From NCBI RefSeq assembly GCF_030272615.1, contig NC_081406.1:248365218-248429217 (forward strand): a stretch of DNA of 64,000 bases, read 5' to 3'. The position numbers were made by a program, and so were the translations under genes. Below are positions 10,470-23,071 of the stretch, piece by piece (the first letter of the stretch is position 1; the number at the start of each line of letters is the position of its first letter). The notes beneath the pieces are model-generated. The model was given only the letters and a program-made list of their open reading frames with translations, ran no database searches and was not told the DNA's origin. This stretch comes from Cryptomeria japonica. Lineage: Eukaryota; Streptophyta; Pinopsida; Cupressales; Cupressaceae.

Positions 10470-12100
10470 GAATATGAAAATACAAGAAATGAATTACAAG
10501 AGTGAAATCACAAAGGAAAAAAAGTCAATGAATATTAAAAATTACAGGAAATGAATTAAAAATAAAATAAAAAGGCTAAGGAGAAACAAAATAATAAAAG
10601 AAAATAACAAACAACAAAATTGTTGCTCTCAAAGCAAGCTATTTACAAAAATAAGAATCTAAATCAAACAAAGAGAAAAAGCTCTATAATTGTTACTGAC
10701 TTTTAAGGTTCTTTGCTTTATGAAGAACGACACTAGTTTCTATTTCCTTTGGACCAAAGATTTTATTTTTAATTTTCAAATTTAAAGAAAAATGTAGAAT
10801 AGACTTATAGCTTCTCTAGAGAAGCTCAAAGCTACTCCTCATTTGGGACCTCATTTTTATTAAAGACCTTAAAACCCTCATCAAGCTTTAAATGGTGTCC
10901 TTATAAGAGATATTTTTCCAAGTTCTCAATTGTATCTTTGAATTAAACTTCTAGATGGTTCAGAGCCTAGGACCTACACCTACTTCTTCAATGCTTGACA
11001 TAGGGACCAATCCTACAAGATGATCAAAATTCTTTTGTATGAGCAATACTTTGAACTTTTCTTATTTCAACACTTTTTCATTTTGACCAAAAGGTTATGG
11101 CATTCCCTATTGGACTAGTCATTTCCTATGTTCCCTCATCCCTTCCATGGTTATTCTTAAGATGGACAACTAGGATTTACACTTTTGAGTTGCTTTATCC
11201 TAAGTTTATTATTTTTCATTACTATGTTTCTCTTGTTATGCACTTGTACAATTTTTTCATTTAATAACCCGTATAGCTTTTACACAAAACATCTAGATTA
11301 ATCAAATTTTAGAGAGAGGGCCTCTAGTTCACTTTCTTGACTCCAAACATTACTTTTGCAATTAGAATTTTATGGATATTATGTGAATTTCAATGTAGAG
11401 CTTAGTTCCAAAGCCATGTCTAAAACTTAAGTTGAATAGGAGGCATACAATTCTTGAGGCAAGGGCACATAGATCATAGCTTCTTTTTTTCTTATATTTT
11501 CTTTTATAGTTTCTTGATTTGTTGTTCTTTTGATGTCGATATTGTCAAGTATCATTGACAGCTTGGGTTTGTAGGATTAAAATAGAATCCTTCATTTCAT
11601 TCAATTTTTGGAGAGATTCCTACAACTTCTCCTTTGTCTAAGCATTTGCCTTATTTAATGCACTTCTTGAATTCAAAATCTCATTAATCCATTGGTGTAG
11701 AATAGAAAATTCAATCACTCTATTATCCTTTTCCTTATCTACTTTGTCTATTTTGCATGTAACCTTCTAATGTCTAATTGATATTTTTTAATTATAACTA
11801 TAGGCTTTAGCCTTTTTTCTTTCTTTGTAGACCTCTACACTAGAAAATTTTGAGCAAATCTCTAGTTTAGCATTGAGTAGTTATTGATTTAGAAATTTTA
11901 TTGAGCCTTATATCTCTTTCACAATCCTTGTCACATCGATGGGATCATACTCATTTATTCAATTTACTTCATTCTATGTTTTTGTAACAAGGAACAATGA
12001 TCCTAGACTAACATATACATTAACCTAGGTTCAATTCCCTTTTCCCATACAACATTGGAGGTGTGAGTGGGTTTGGCTTCTTGTATACAAAGAAGAACCA
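10470..12100 (-). mobile_element. Internal region of the same retroelement remnant
   Basis: The segment 10480-11090 recurs in inverted orientation at 18300-19265, including the perfect palindrome AGCTTCTCTAGAGAAGCT. Further in, the minus strand around 11560-11860 keeps a lysine/glutamate-rich, coiled-coil-like frame of some 60-100 residues broken by TAG stops, for example KANA-stop-TKEKL-stop-ESLQKLNEMK. No RT, integrase or protease motif was seen. The right end near 12100 is arbitrary. Confidence 0.45.
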
Positions 12101-13760
12101 CACTATCCTAGATTCACACTTTTGTTTGTTGTAATGTGTGTTAGTCTTTCCAATTGATCACTTGAATCCCTCTAAAGAATTGTCAACTTCTTCTGAAATT
12201 TAGTTGAGGGAAAAAGATAATAAGGCTTGATATATTTAATGTGAAATTAATGTCCTTATATGTGGTAAGGTAATTATAGACATTAATACAATCAACACAT
12301 TGAACTAAATAACCAATCTAGTTATATCATTTTTCTAAAGTTTGTGCAATCAATACAAATAATATATGGAAAGAAATGACTATTAGTGTAAGGAGGTTCT
12401 TGTTCAAGTTGATAGGTCTCTTTACTATGAAAAAGCTTTGGTTAGAGAATATGCTGAGGAAATTGGATGAAATTTCATATATCAATTATAAAATATTTGT
12501 TTTTATTATAGAAATGAATTTCGAAGAATAACAAATAGATATTAGAAATATTCAATTAAAAAATGGGAATCTAAATAAAAAGAAACTTGAGTTAAAGAAC
12601 ATTAAAATCAAAGAAATCATGAAAAAAAATCATATTTACAAACTAAAAATGTTGAATTATAAAATAAAGGTGGTTTGTCTTACATAAATCTAATGCATAT
12701 TCATCTTGCACTCTAATCTACAAATTTCATGGATTAAGGGAATCAATTAAGTGGACAAAATACACAATATCAGGTAGTGCCAATTCCTCAAAACTAAAAT
12801 CAGACATAGAGATTAAGCTCCACCTTCAATTTATCTATGCTTCTCCTTGATCGAAGCCATATGAAAGCACAAACTAAATGTCTTAAGAGAACCAATAAAA
12901 TAGACAATGTAATTCAATTCTTCAAAACCAAAACTAGACATAATGATTAAACACCACCTCCAATTTATCTATCCTTCTCCTTCATCGATACCATATGAAA
13001 CAACATAAATGAAATATCTATGCAACAAATAAGGTGCATGGTAGCTGGACAATTTTCTGCATTTATTAATTAAATTGTAAATTACAATACTATTGTCTAA
13101 TCAGAAAGCATTCAATATTTCCGTAGCCTACGAATCTTTTACTTATAGATTAGTTTTGGGCGATTCATCGCCCTTTACCCAATGCACAGTCCATTAAACT
13201 GTTATAAATTGGAAGAAGCTTTGATTAATACAACTTGCTTCATTTCTTATTGCAGCGACACTCGTCTCTTTCCATAGACAGCTTGATCGCTCAAGTCCCA
13301 ATAACCAAACAAAAGAGAACGTTTAATTTATGTGAAACATCTTTATTGACTAAAAACAAGCATTATCCAGTATTAATGACATTTATTATATGCATAAAGA
13401 AAGTGGAAGTTTCCGGAGAGAGAATCTTTTTATCAGCTATGGCAGTCTACTTTCCGCGTCTAACTTTACATCAAGCAGATTGTCATATTTGTATATTCTG
13501 CAAATAATCAACACATGTTAGGTGGTTGACCAGAGACGCGAAAAAATAACATTTAAAGACTTGAAATCTGCAGTAGTAATGGAACCCACTGAGGAAATAA
13601 GATCATACCGCACATAGTCTTGAAAACTATCTACTGGTAGCTTATATGCTAAACAATTGATCGACCGACAGTAACACGCTCCGCACACCATATTAAATAT
13701 TAGCTTGACAAGATTGGTATCTAAGTAGCAAGATAAGCACACCTAAAACGATATCTCACA
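12101..13760. other. Intergenic, upstream of the pectinesterase gene
   Basis: No gene is seen. A loosely repeated pair of blocks (CCTTCAATTTATCTATGCTTC at ~12822 and CCTCCAATTTATCTATCCTTC at ~12957) suggests a diverged tandem duplication of about 135 bp. Short frames at 13235-13507 and 13518-13742 have no recognisable homology. Confidence 0.4.
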
Positions 13761-13762
13761 TC

Positions 13763-13770
13763 ATTATATA
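13763..13770 (+). promoter_or_regulatory. Possible TATA box of the pectinesterase gene
   Basis: ATTATATATG lies about 150 bases before the start codon, which would leave a leader of roughly 115-120 nt. It is a weak, composition-prone match in AT-rich DNA. Confidence 0.3.
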
Positions 13771-13915
13771 TGTTTGTCCTTGTTTATCACTAACCATCAG
13801 TCATCCATATCTGCTTCTCTCGACTTGCATATGAGACTTAGTAGAATGCAGATATAAGTTAGGGTTTCTCCTTAAGAGATTTTGCTTATAGAAGATTAGG
13901 GAGAGCTGCTTCAGT

Positions 13916-16639
13916 ATGCAGAACATGGGTTCCCTAATTCAAAGCTCGGGGGCTGTAATCGCACTCGTGGTGATGATAATGTGTTCACCCATTGGAATTA
14001 ATGCAGTCAGCACAAGTAGAGGAGGGAATGTAGAAGCCCAAGAATTGGTAGATGCTGCTGAGATAGAGAGTGTGTGTAGCAGTACTCTTTACCCAGAAAG
14101 TTGCATGGTTAGTCTTGCTCCATATTTAACAAGCTCCTCTAAGACCAAGAAGGAGGTGCTTCACATTGCAGTCATGGTGGCCATGAAAGAAGCAAACAGG
14201 GCTTTTGTCCACGCTTCTGCTTTCTTCAATCAAACCAATAACCGCAATGTAAAAATTGCTGTTGGGGATTGTGTGGAGCTCATTGACATTACCAAAGATC
14301 AGCTTAGTAGCTCACTGTGTGTATTAAAAAAGGATGAAATTGGGGCAAGGGAGCATAGCGGAGTAAAGACTTTGCTCAGTGCGGCCATCACTAACATGGA
14401 AACGTGCCATGATGGAGTTCTTGAGAAGTCTGAAGGGAAATCAGAGTCTGGTCTGCTGAAAAGTGTGGAGAGAGTGAAAGTATTCGCCAGTAACTGTCTT
14501 GCCATACTGGTGAACTCTGAATCCAGTCGGGAGGACAAACTTGCTCTCCCTTCTGAGCCCATAAAGGAAGGGTTTCCTTCGTGGGTTTCTGCAGCGGATC
14601 GGAGGATATTGCAAGCCTCTGCAGATGAGGTAAATGCGGATGTGGTAGTGGCTGCTGATGGGTCTGGTAAGTTCAAAACAATCACGGAAGCCATTAACGC
14701 GGCTCCAGAGAAAAGTAGCAAGAGGTACGTGATCAAGGTGAAAAAGGGCACTTATAAGGAGAATGTCGAAGTCGGGAAGACAAAGACGAACATACTGCTA
14801 ATAGGTGAAGGCATGGATAGTACAATTGTGACTGCGAGCAAGAACGTCGTAGATGGTTCAACCACTTTCAACTCTGCCACATTTGGTAAGCAGGGAATAC
14901 TATAGTATTGCTACTTTGATTAAGGATGACTTCAATTATTGTGATATTGGCATTTGCGCATTTTGAGCCAGTCAGCTCACCTGTCAATGTTTTATCTCTA
15001 AAATTGGTGCAGATAACCTACCCGACTCATCCATTTCATCTAGATCCAACACAGAAAATGAGAGATCTTAGGTTATCTAATTCATATATTTAAAAAATTT
15101 ATAGACTTAAAATCTAGAATCTTTTATTTGGTTTGAATGTGCCTTATTTTCAGCATTCCTTATAAGCTATTTTATAAAATGTTTGGGTTCTTACTTCTTA
15201 GTCTAGCTTAGTTGCGAAAACATGTTGTGTTTTTCATGTATCAATTAGGATTTGAATGTAAGTCCTTCCATTTACTGTTAAAGTGCTTTACCATTAAGCT
15301 ATTGACCCATCTTTAATATGGATGTCACTTATTCCCAACAATAAACACTCTACATAAATATCATTTACACAATCTCATGATAAATCTAATCTATATATAG
15401 ATAGGGATTTCTACATTCATATTAACTATGTGTTTCATTATTCAGTTTTTTTAATGCTCTGATATCTACTGTTGTATATAACATATCTATTCAAATAAAG
15501 TAGTTGTCAATGGGCCCTCAGTTTGCTGGTGAAGCTGAATGGTTCTTAATGAGCCCACCAAAGATTAAGTCTTGCTAAGTGCAAGGCTCGAACATTATAA
15601 GGGATGAGGCCTGGATAATGCTCTGGGGTGAATATGGTGGAATGGATACTCTTCAGTCTTTGACTCTTAGACAAAGAGACTCAGCCTAGACAAAGAGATT
15701 CAGCCTATGACTCATGCTCCCATAACTACACATCAATAGACTTGTCAAAAAAAAATGTAGTTTAGGTCTCAACTATTGAATGCTTTCATTTTATAATTTG
15801 TTCATGCCAATAGATATTAGCCCTTATTTTGGTGTGTTAGCAAATCATTTATTGTATACAGAGTGTTTGAATCTCTACTGTCTCCATCATTATTTCATTT
15901 CAGTAAAGCAACTCAGTTGACTTGTGTTTTGTGAAATGCAGCTGTGGTGGGAAAGGGATTCATGGCCCAAGATATAGCCTTCGTCAACACTGCCGGCCCA
16001 GACAAGCATCAAGCAGTAGCTCTTCGAGTTGGATCAGACCAATCAGTCTTCTACCGTTGCAAGATCCAAGCATACCAAGACACACTCTACACACATTCAC
16101 TTCGTCAATTTTACAGGGAATGCACAATTTTAGGCACCGTGGACTTCATATTCGGCAACTCTGCTGTTGTACTCCAAAGCTGCACTATTCTGCCAAGAAA
16201 ACCAGGGCAAAATCAAAAGAATGCAATAACGGCACAAGGGAGGACCGATCCCAACCAAAACACAGGGATCTCCATTCACAACTGCAACATCAGAGCAGAT
16301 TCAGACCTTGCTCCTGTACAGAGCTCATTCCCAACATACCTGGGAAGGCCATGGAAGGAATACTCAAGAACTGTATACATGCAATCTTCTTTGACTGACG
16401 TTATTAATCCTGCTGGTTGGTTAGAGTGGTCTGGGGATTTTGCATTGAAAACCTTGTACTATGGGGAGTACAAGAATACTGGAGCTGGATCTGCAACGGG
16501 GAACCGAGTGAAATGGGCTGGGTTTCATGTTATCCAAAGCGCTGCGGAGGCCACTAAATTTACAGTAGATGAACTTATACAAGGCAACGAATGGCTGCAG
16601 GCATATGGCGTTGATTTCATCGACGGATTGACAAGTTGA
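13916..16639 (+). CDS. Pectinesterase (pectin methylesterase with N-terminal inhibitor-like pro-region)
   Basis: Exon 1 is 13916-14885 and exon 2 is 15942-16639 (GT at 14886, AG at 15940-15941, phase 1), giving 555 residues. A hydrophobic signal peptide (residues ~10-30) leads into a PMEI-like pro-region with the usual cysteines (VCSSTLYPESC, DCVEL, ETCHDG, ASNCLA). The processing motif RRIL (~residue 225) precedes the catalytic domain. Conserved elements are present: GTYKE, QAVALRV, QAYQDTLY with the first catalytic Asp, VDFIFGN with the second, and YLGRPWKEYSR with the substrate-binding Arg. The enzyme would de-esterify homogalacturonan in the cell wall. Length and intron position are normal for a type with pro-region. 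A second ATG lies three codons downstream of the first. No disabling change was seen, so it is probably functional. Confidence 0.95.
14886..15941 (+). other. Pectinesterase intron (1056 bp)
   Basis: Donor G|GTAAGC and acceptor AAATGCAG|CT join ATF to the conserved AVVG(K/D)GF segment without loss. The intron contains a tRNA-like, SINE-like segment on the minus strand (15245-15311) and a region at 15540-15720 with a short internal duplication of AGACAAAGAGA(C/T)TCAGCCTA. Confidence 0.9.
15245..15311 (-). repeat. tRNA-like head, possible SINE
   Basis: The minus strand reads GGGTCAATAGCTTAATGGTA, containing an A-box match (TAGCTTAATGG). About 40 bases on comes CATTCAAATCC, close to the B-box GGTTCGANTCC. 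The spacing fits a pol III promoter, and the sequence is too diverged for a working tRNA. The SINE body would run to lower coordinates. Confidence 0.4.
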
Positions 16640-16908
16640 ATCAAAAGCTTACCTTGAACTTTATCTCTTTTCTTTTTACTGTTTTGAAGTACTTAGATAA
16701 CCGGGCTCCCTCTCGATCTAATGCTCAAATTAGTTGTATCTCTTTGGTACATCATAGAGAAATCTAACTTTTCTGCTCTGTTTTGCCTGGTTTTACAGTG
16801 GGAAAGGTATATAAATAAGAATTTGTACCTGTCTTCTGTAGTGGCATGTCAAAGCATGTTTGATCTAGTGGGACCTCTAGTGTGCATTGTGGACTGAAAT
16901 ATTCAAAT

Positions 16909-16914
16909 AATAAA
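16909..16914 (+). terminator. Possible polyadenylation signal of the pectinesterase gene
   Basis: AATAAA lies 270 bases after the stop codon. It is plausible as a plant near-upstream element but weak on its own in AT-rich sequence. Confidence 0.35.
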
Positions 16915-18299
16915 TTGGTGGTATCCTTCATCAGATATAGAAATGCATTTCCAGTTGCCATATCTTATGGATGGATATGCTGTGCTATTGGCTTGGCACT
17001 GCAACTTTTTTGAATGGGGCATTTCTATATATAGGTGTTTTTATACTTGTAGGCATATTATTTATTATATGGGTTATTTAAAATTTTAAGTAATAAAATA
17101 ATGTACTAAATATTTAGTTTTAGATGTTTTTTTTGGTAATATGTTTTTTTAAAAATTTAATGTTTTAATCAAGCAATAAAAAAAAAAAATCATATTTTTT
17201 AGATTGCTATGTAATAGTTGTATGTGAATTTTTTGTCTTTTTATGTCAAAATTTTATCAACAAATTAAATCATATTTTTCATTTAGCTATCACAAAATAT
17301 GTTAAATACAATTGTTCATATACATGATACACAATTTTATAACATAAGTATCATATGTTAAAGATAAATATAATATTTTCATTGTCCAATTTGATATAAA
17401 TATGAAAGAGGACATTTTTGATAAACACATGCAACTAATTAATATAAATTGTACTATAAAAAAACTAATAGTCATAAATTTATGAATATGAACTTTATCA
17501 AAATTTAGTGTAATCACAAATACGGAAAAAATATACATATATAAATAGTCTTCACATGCCATATAGTTAATAACATTAATTTATATATAATTTAAAATCA
17601 TTCTTAGTTTAATACACAAACTCATTGAAAACAAATGTGATTGCAATCATGAAAATAAATCTTTCACTACAAAAACGTTAATGAATAGGCTTAAGACGAC
17701 CATCTACAATAGGAATGTAGAGGAAATGACCCAGTAATATGTCTTGGATCAATTTTGAACATGTTTCTGGTGGTTGTAATACACAATTATTGAGGCATCC
17801 ATAAATAGTTACAAGGCATCACTTCTAAAGGAATATTATTTTTAGCTTTGTACGTATAATGAATCCTCTCACATCCATCATAAATTGCAATGATAAGTTG
17901 AAATATGACGTACTATTTAGGAGCTTAGAGTGTGCGAAGTTAGAGTGGAAAACTAATAGGTCTTTTCCCCTATACTACTAACACCAATCTTTGTTTTTTC
18001 CTAACTGTATCATGATTTGGACTCTTTTCTTTGAGTATGTTTGAGGCATAATGATCACAATATTCTCAGTTAAACATTAGATAATGGTGACTTAAAATTA
18101 TCTCTCCACATCACAATACTTTATATTGTATTTTTAATATTATTCTTATCATTGTGAATTATTTCTAGTTTAAATCATTACACGTTTTGACAACCACCCC
18201 TTATGTTTAAAATATAAATTATATATGTTAAATCATACTTGACCATCTTAAGACAAATTATGGAAGCGATGAGAACACATGGATATGACTAGTTCAAAA
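16915..18299. other. AT-rich intergenic DNA
   Basis: No gene or clear element boundary is seen. The frame on the minus strand at 17302-17562 is low-complexity and hydrophobic, typical of AT-rich chance frames. Confidence 0.45.
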
Positions 18300-19265
18300 G
18301 TGAATGTTCTCACCTTTTCCTCAAAATGACAAAGTGTAGAAAAAAGAATAGTTCAAAGTATTTTTCATACAAGAGAAAATTGATCATTCTTGTAGGATTC
18401 TAGTCTCATATGTCAAGCATTGAAGAAGGAGAAGGTGTAGTGCCTCTCCTTGACTTGTCTTTTCTTTTGTGCTTCGATAGATTATACTGGCATAGTTTTG
18501 ACTAGATGTTTATGGATTTATTTATGTTTTTTATGCTTCTCTATGGATATTAGACATGTTATATTGTGCTTGACATTATGATTACATGTGGATGATGATA
18601 TTTATAGACTATTGAGAGGATGGATTACTCTATTATGATTGATGTGTGTTCATTTCTATGTGTGTATCATGTTTTGTGATTATGTTCATGATGGGTAATT
18701 GTATATCATGTTGATGGATGTTAGATGCATTTGACTAGTTAGTTGATTATGTTGCATTAGTAGTTGTTTTTAAAAAAAATATTCTCTGCTAGCATGTTAG
18801 TTTGTTAATTTCTCTAGGGTATTCTAGCGAGCATTACAAAAGGTCCTATATTATTGGACCAAATAAAAGTTTCAGTCAAAGCCATAATTGAGAAATTGCA
18901 AAATATCTCCTATAAGGACACCATTTAACTAAACAAGGTTTTCGAGGTCTTTAATAGAAAGGAGATCCCAACTCATTAAGAGAAGCAATCACTTTAAGCT
19001 TCTCTAGAGAAGCTAGAAGTCTGCTCTACATTTTTTTAATCATTAGATCTTTCATCCAAGGATAGAGTCTAGTTTCATTATTCACGAAGACAAAATCTCT
19101 TGTCAATCAATAACAACTATACAAATTCCCATCTTTTTTTAATTTGGGTTCTTATTTTTATAAGTGAATTACTTTCAGAACAATAATTTTGTTGTTTTCT
19201 ATTTTTTCTATTTTTTTTTAATGATTTCAATAATCTTCCAATTCATTTCTTGTATTTTCATAAAC
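18300..19265 (+). mobile_element. Inverted copy of the retroelement remnant at 10480-11090
   Basis: It matches the reverse complement of the left copy from the GTTCAAAGTATT...CATACAA block through GTAGGATT, GTCAAGCATTGAAGAAG, ATAAGGACACCATTTAA and the palindrome AGCTTCTCTAGAGAAGCT to CTTGTATTTTCAT. It lacks the polypurine tract and LTR. About 400 bases (roughly 18465-18850) are extra relative to the left copy, suggesting an insertion here or a deletion there. Confidence 0.65.
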
Positions 19266-19585
19266 AAGGACTTGTTTTAATTTTCCTCTTCGACTACAAT
19301 TTCCTAATTCATTAGTCAATAGGCCATCCCCTGTGGGGGCACCCCACATCGAAAAAATGTCTCTCATTGTTAAACTGCTACTACTTTCGGTTGTTATAAA
19401 GAAATATGGTTTTTTTGGTCATCGATTTTTCCTCTCATCATTTCCCTCAAAAGCTTTGGAACTGTGGACATCTTCTTGTAAGCACATAACTGGCCCTTCT
19501 GGGAAAACATAAGGAAAGAATTTACCTTTCTGGGCAATATAGCTCTTCAAAGATCTCTCATCAATCCAAATCAACGAGTTAAAGA
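19262..19585 (-). pseudogene. Coding-like fragment of unknown origin
   Basis: On the minus strand a frame open for about 108 codons with a single TGA (19419-19421) contains WIDERSLKSY, KFFPYVFPEGPVMCLQED and, after the stop, MRDIFSMWGAPTGDG. Residue use is balanced, unlike the lysine/isoleucine-rich chance frames around it. I do not recognise the family. It could be a host gene fragment caught in the retroelement remnant or a chance frame. Confidence 0.3.
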
Positions 19586-19589
19586 TTTA

Positions 19590-21633
19590 TGCAAAAATCC
19601 TTCTCTGAATCTACAATAGACCAAAAAAAAATTCTCATGTAAAGGAGGACAACAAAGAGATCAATAGTTTCAGCAAACCCCAAAGTAGACAACGACATTT
19701 TAGCTATCATTGGTGGAATCCCTACAATTTCCCAAAACTACTCTAAATATTTATAAATATTAATTTTATGGTTCATATTTTATACTATAAAATAAAATTA
19801 AAACATCAATTTTAATAGATATTACAAATTATATAAAAATTAAATTTATACTAAAAAATATATAATAAATGCAAATAAAACTTGATTGGTGATAAGGCCC
19901 ACACAATTTTGTCATGCACTGTAGTTGAAACTGAAACTATGCTCCCATAATTTGTAATGTTTTTCTTGCTTATTTAAAGAATTATGTTGAATTAAAGGAC
20001 ATATCAATTTGATCCTATAAATTGTTTCTAGAATTTTTTAATCCTATAAATTATTTGTAGGATTTTTTATGTTTCTCTTGCTTTCTGGACTCTGTTTTTT
20101 TATGGGTGAAAGGTGAATCATTAGAAAGGATCTCAAAGATTTACACATACTTTATTTTATAATTTCATAATATATATAAATTAACGATGATAAAAAAATT
20201 TATTTATAATTTTTTAAATATTATATAAAATAATTTAAATTTCTATTATATATTATGTTTTAAAAATATAAAAAATAACTATAAATAAGTAGAAGAAAAC
20301 ATTCAATATTTTAAAGTGAAAAAAAAAATTCTAATGTGATTTCTAATAAAACACAAATATTAATCAGTTATATATAGAGTAAAAGATTAAAATCAAGTTC
20401 TCATTTAAGTTTGAAAATATAATTATCAAGTTCGTATTTTTCTTTATTCAATATACATTTTAAAATAGCACATAATATACAATTTAATTTATGACACTTT
20501 AAAATTAATTATTAAAAAATTGTAAAAATGTTAAGAGTAATATACATTATTTTAAAATATTTGATATAAAAATACATATTGATTTAAAATATTTTTAATT
20601 TTTAGAACAATATAGTAATTTATTATGTCAATGATGAGAATTCACATGACGCTTTAGATTTTTGCTTTATCTATACACAACTTTGAGGCCACCATGAACA
20701 AGATTGGAAACAATACTCCTACAAGAGGGAAAGTGTTTACATTGCATTTGCTAAAATGCCTCTAAATTTTAGCTAATTCAAAGTAAATAGGAGAATAGAT
20801 GGTGCTTTTATTGAGAACACAAATGAATATGTTCCCTTTGTTTGGAGATTTTGGTTTGAATCGAGCAAGACTCGAAAGTGCCCTCCAAACTGCTGCACAT
20901 AGTAATGTAGGCTATGAACATCCAACAAAGCATAATAGAAATAGGAGTTTTCTCAAATATTATAATTGAAATTGCTCAAATAGAAATGATATAAACTACT
21001 ATTGAATTAATCATTACACCTCATTTAAGTACAAGTACTAATTTAATATATTTTCATATTTATTATAATCAATTATAATTGAATTATACTTGACCATTTG
21101 ATGAGCTTGAATCAAATGGCCAACATGTGGATGGCTAGTCCATGGTAACAAAAGGGGGCCTGATTATTTTAATACGAACACTGAGGAGGTTCTACATCTA
21201 TCGCACCATTTGTTTGGTAACATGAGTAGTGTCGATGTTGTGGTGGGTCCATCTCTTTCCACTCATGTGGCTATTAAAAAACAAATATAGATCATCTGAT
21301 GAAATTTACGTGGCCTACTTCACATGCCATAGAAGTTGTCAATCTCATAACTCTTTCTTGATGTTGTTTCAATTTGCATTCTCTTGCATCTTCTCTATCA
21401 TTTCAACTGTTCTCTATCTATTTTAAATACTTTTGTTATTTTATCAAATAACATCAATCGAGCTTTTTCCCTCATATGTTATGAAAGTGATAATTGCTCA
21501 TGCGACTTTGTATATCAACAACCACATATAAGATGGTCTGGAGGTAAATGTGAAAGGAAACTAGTGTGGGATGTAAGAAGCTAGAAATGGAAGATATTGA
21601 TGTAATTTTCTGTGAGATAGGCAATAAAAATTT
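19590..21633. other. Very AT-rich intergenic DNA
   Basis: No gene is seen. Much of 19730-20640 is nearly pure A/T. Short frames at 21229-21663 lie just before the TRIM-like element and show no recognised similarity. Confidence 0.45.
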
Positions 21634-21981
21634 TGTACTTGTGCATAACTTTGTTTGCCCCATGATTTACGGTGAGAACATAGTTTGCACTGTAATCACA
21701 ACAGAGGTTGCATGTTTTGCATTTAGCCTAACAACAAAGAACTATGAGATTAACTGTGACCTCTGCCTCTTCCACCATGAGCAATTGCCTTTGTTTCCAC
21801 AATCATGTTTTGGCTCTTTTTGTATAAATCGCGCATTGAGTAGATTGTAAACAACATAACAGAATTAATACAATGGTTGATGAATTATTTGTTCGGCGTT
21901 CTAATTTTTTGTAGCTGCTCTTTTATTTTTCCCTAGCTAGATCTATCCTACATTGTGTAGCTATAGCTACAAAATTTTACA
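21634..21981 (+). repeat. 5' LTR of the TRIM-like element
   Basis: It starts TGTACTTGTGCATAAC and ends AAAATTTTACA, directly abutting the PBS. It aligns with the split 3' LTR through shared blocks such as GACCTCTGCCTCTTCCACC and CTCTTTTTGTATAAATC. The latter contains a TATA-like TATAAAT. Confidence 0.75.
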
Positions 21982-21993
21982 TGGTATCAGATC
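21982..21993 (+). promoter_or_regulatory. Primer-binding site (iMet type)
   Basis: TGGTATCAGATC follows the LTR end with no spacer. It differs from the usual TGGTATCAGAGC at one position. Confidence 0.8.
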
Positions 21994-22896
21994 TTGGGAG
22001 CTAGAAAGAAGAAGCTAAAAAAAAATTATTTGCAGGTGGGTTTCTGAAAAATGGAAGCTGACGTTTCCATATGCATGCTTCCCCTAATTTTTGCATGCTC
22101 CTTGTTTTTTTTCCTATATTGATTCTTTAAAATTGTATGTGCTTTGGAAGCATGACATGATAAAGATTTAGAAAATTTAGGGCTTTTTAAAAATTGAACT
22201 TTTAAAAAATTTATATAGGGGTTTTCACTTAAAGTATCTAGTATAGGTTTTTTTCAATAAGTTTCCAGAATAAAATAGAAGATTAAAGTTACTATTAACC
22301 AATAAGATATGTACTCTTCTTCTAATTGATAGCCAAAAGTTCTCTTCTTTTGTTCTAAATTCCTATCTAAATGAGATTCCAATGTTGCAACTTTGTTTGC
22401 TCCTAGAGATTCTTTCTACCAAGGTTCTTGACTACATGAGATTCCAGAGTCGCATCCTCAAGTGCTTTTGAAGTTTCTTTCTAGTGGGACATTATTGAGC
22501 ATTGGATAAACAATGTCATCATGTCAAACAGAGGACATCTTTGCATTTCTTTAGTTTGGAGCACATTTTTGCAGATTCATATCTTTCTATCTTCAGATGA
22601 TCAGTTTCTATATTTAAAGACCGTGCACCTATCTGTTCATCCATTTGAGCAATGTAGAATATGTACAACTGCATTTTGAAAGTATCCCAGAGGTACTCAT
22701 GCAGTTGTTTGTATGACTCTGATATACAATCATGTTGCAGTGTGGATTAATTTATAGTTTGTAGCTTTCTTCTTTACTTTGAATAAATGGTTAGGAGTTT
22801 CTCTCAATTGGGTTTTCTCCTTTCTTCTTTGTAATTAGGTTCCTGATCGGGCTTTGCTGCCAAGATCCATCTCTCTCCTATCTCTCCTTAGTTAGA
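21994..22896 (+). other. Internal region of the TRIM-like element, non-coding
   Basis: A short start (ATGGAAGCTGAC at ~22050) stops after about 23 codons. No gag, protease or RT motif is visible. Confidence 0.55.
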
Positions 22897-22908
22897 CTTA
22901 AGGGGGGG
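22897..22908 (+). promoter_or_regulatory. Polypurine tract of the TRIM-like element
   Basis: CTTAAGGGGGGG immediately precedes the 3' LTR start TGTTAGTGCATA. Confidence 0.7.
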
Positions 22909-23071
22909 TGTTAGTGCATAATTTCTATTTGCTCCATGATTTATAGTGAGAGCATAGTTTGCACCACAATCACAACAAAGGTTGCATGTTTTTCATTTAA
23001 GCTAACAATGGAGAACTACGAGATTAACTATGACCTCTGCCTCTTCCACCGCCAGTGGTTGCCTTTGTTTC
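22909..23071 (+). repeat. 3' LTR of the TRIM-like element, first part
   Basis: It aligns with 21634 onward and breaks off after CCTTTGTTTC, where the Tat-like element begins. It resumes at 30820. Confidence 0.75.

Noticed and set aside
14299-14751. 150-codon minus-strand frame
   Set aside because: It is antisense to pectinesterase exon 1 and shows no family features.
15922-16398. 158-codon plus-strand frame in exon 2
   Set aside because: It is an alternative frame over the catalytic domain of pectinesterase, whose motifs lie in the other frame.
19330-19350. CCCCTGTGGGGGCACCCCAC hairpin as a terminator or ncRNA
   Set aside because: It is short and isolated, and lies inside the coding-like frame at 19262-19585; nothing supports a separate role.
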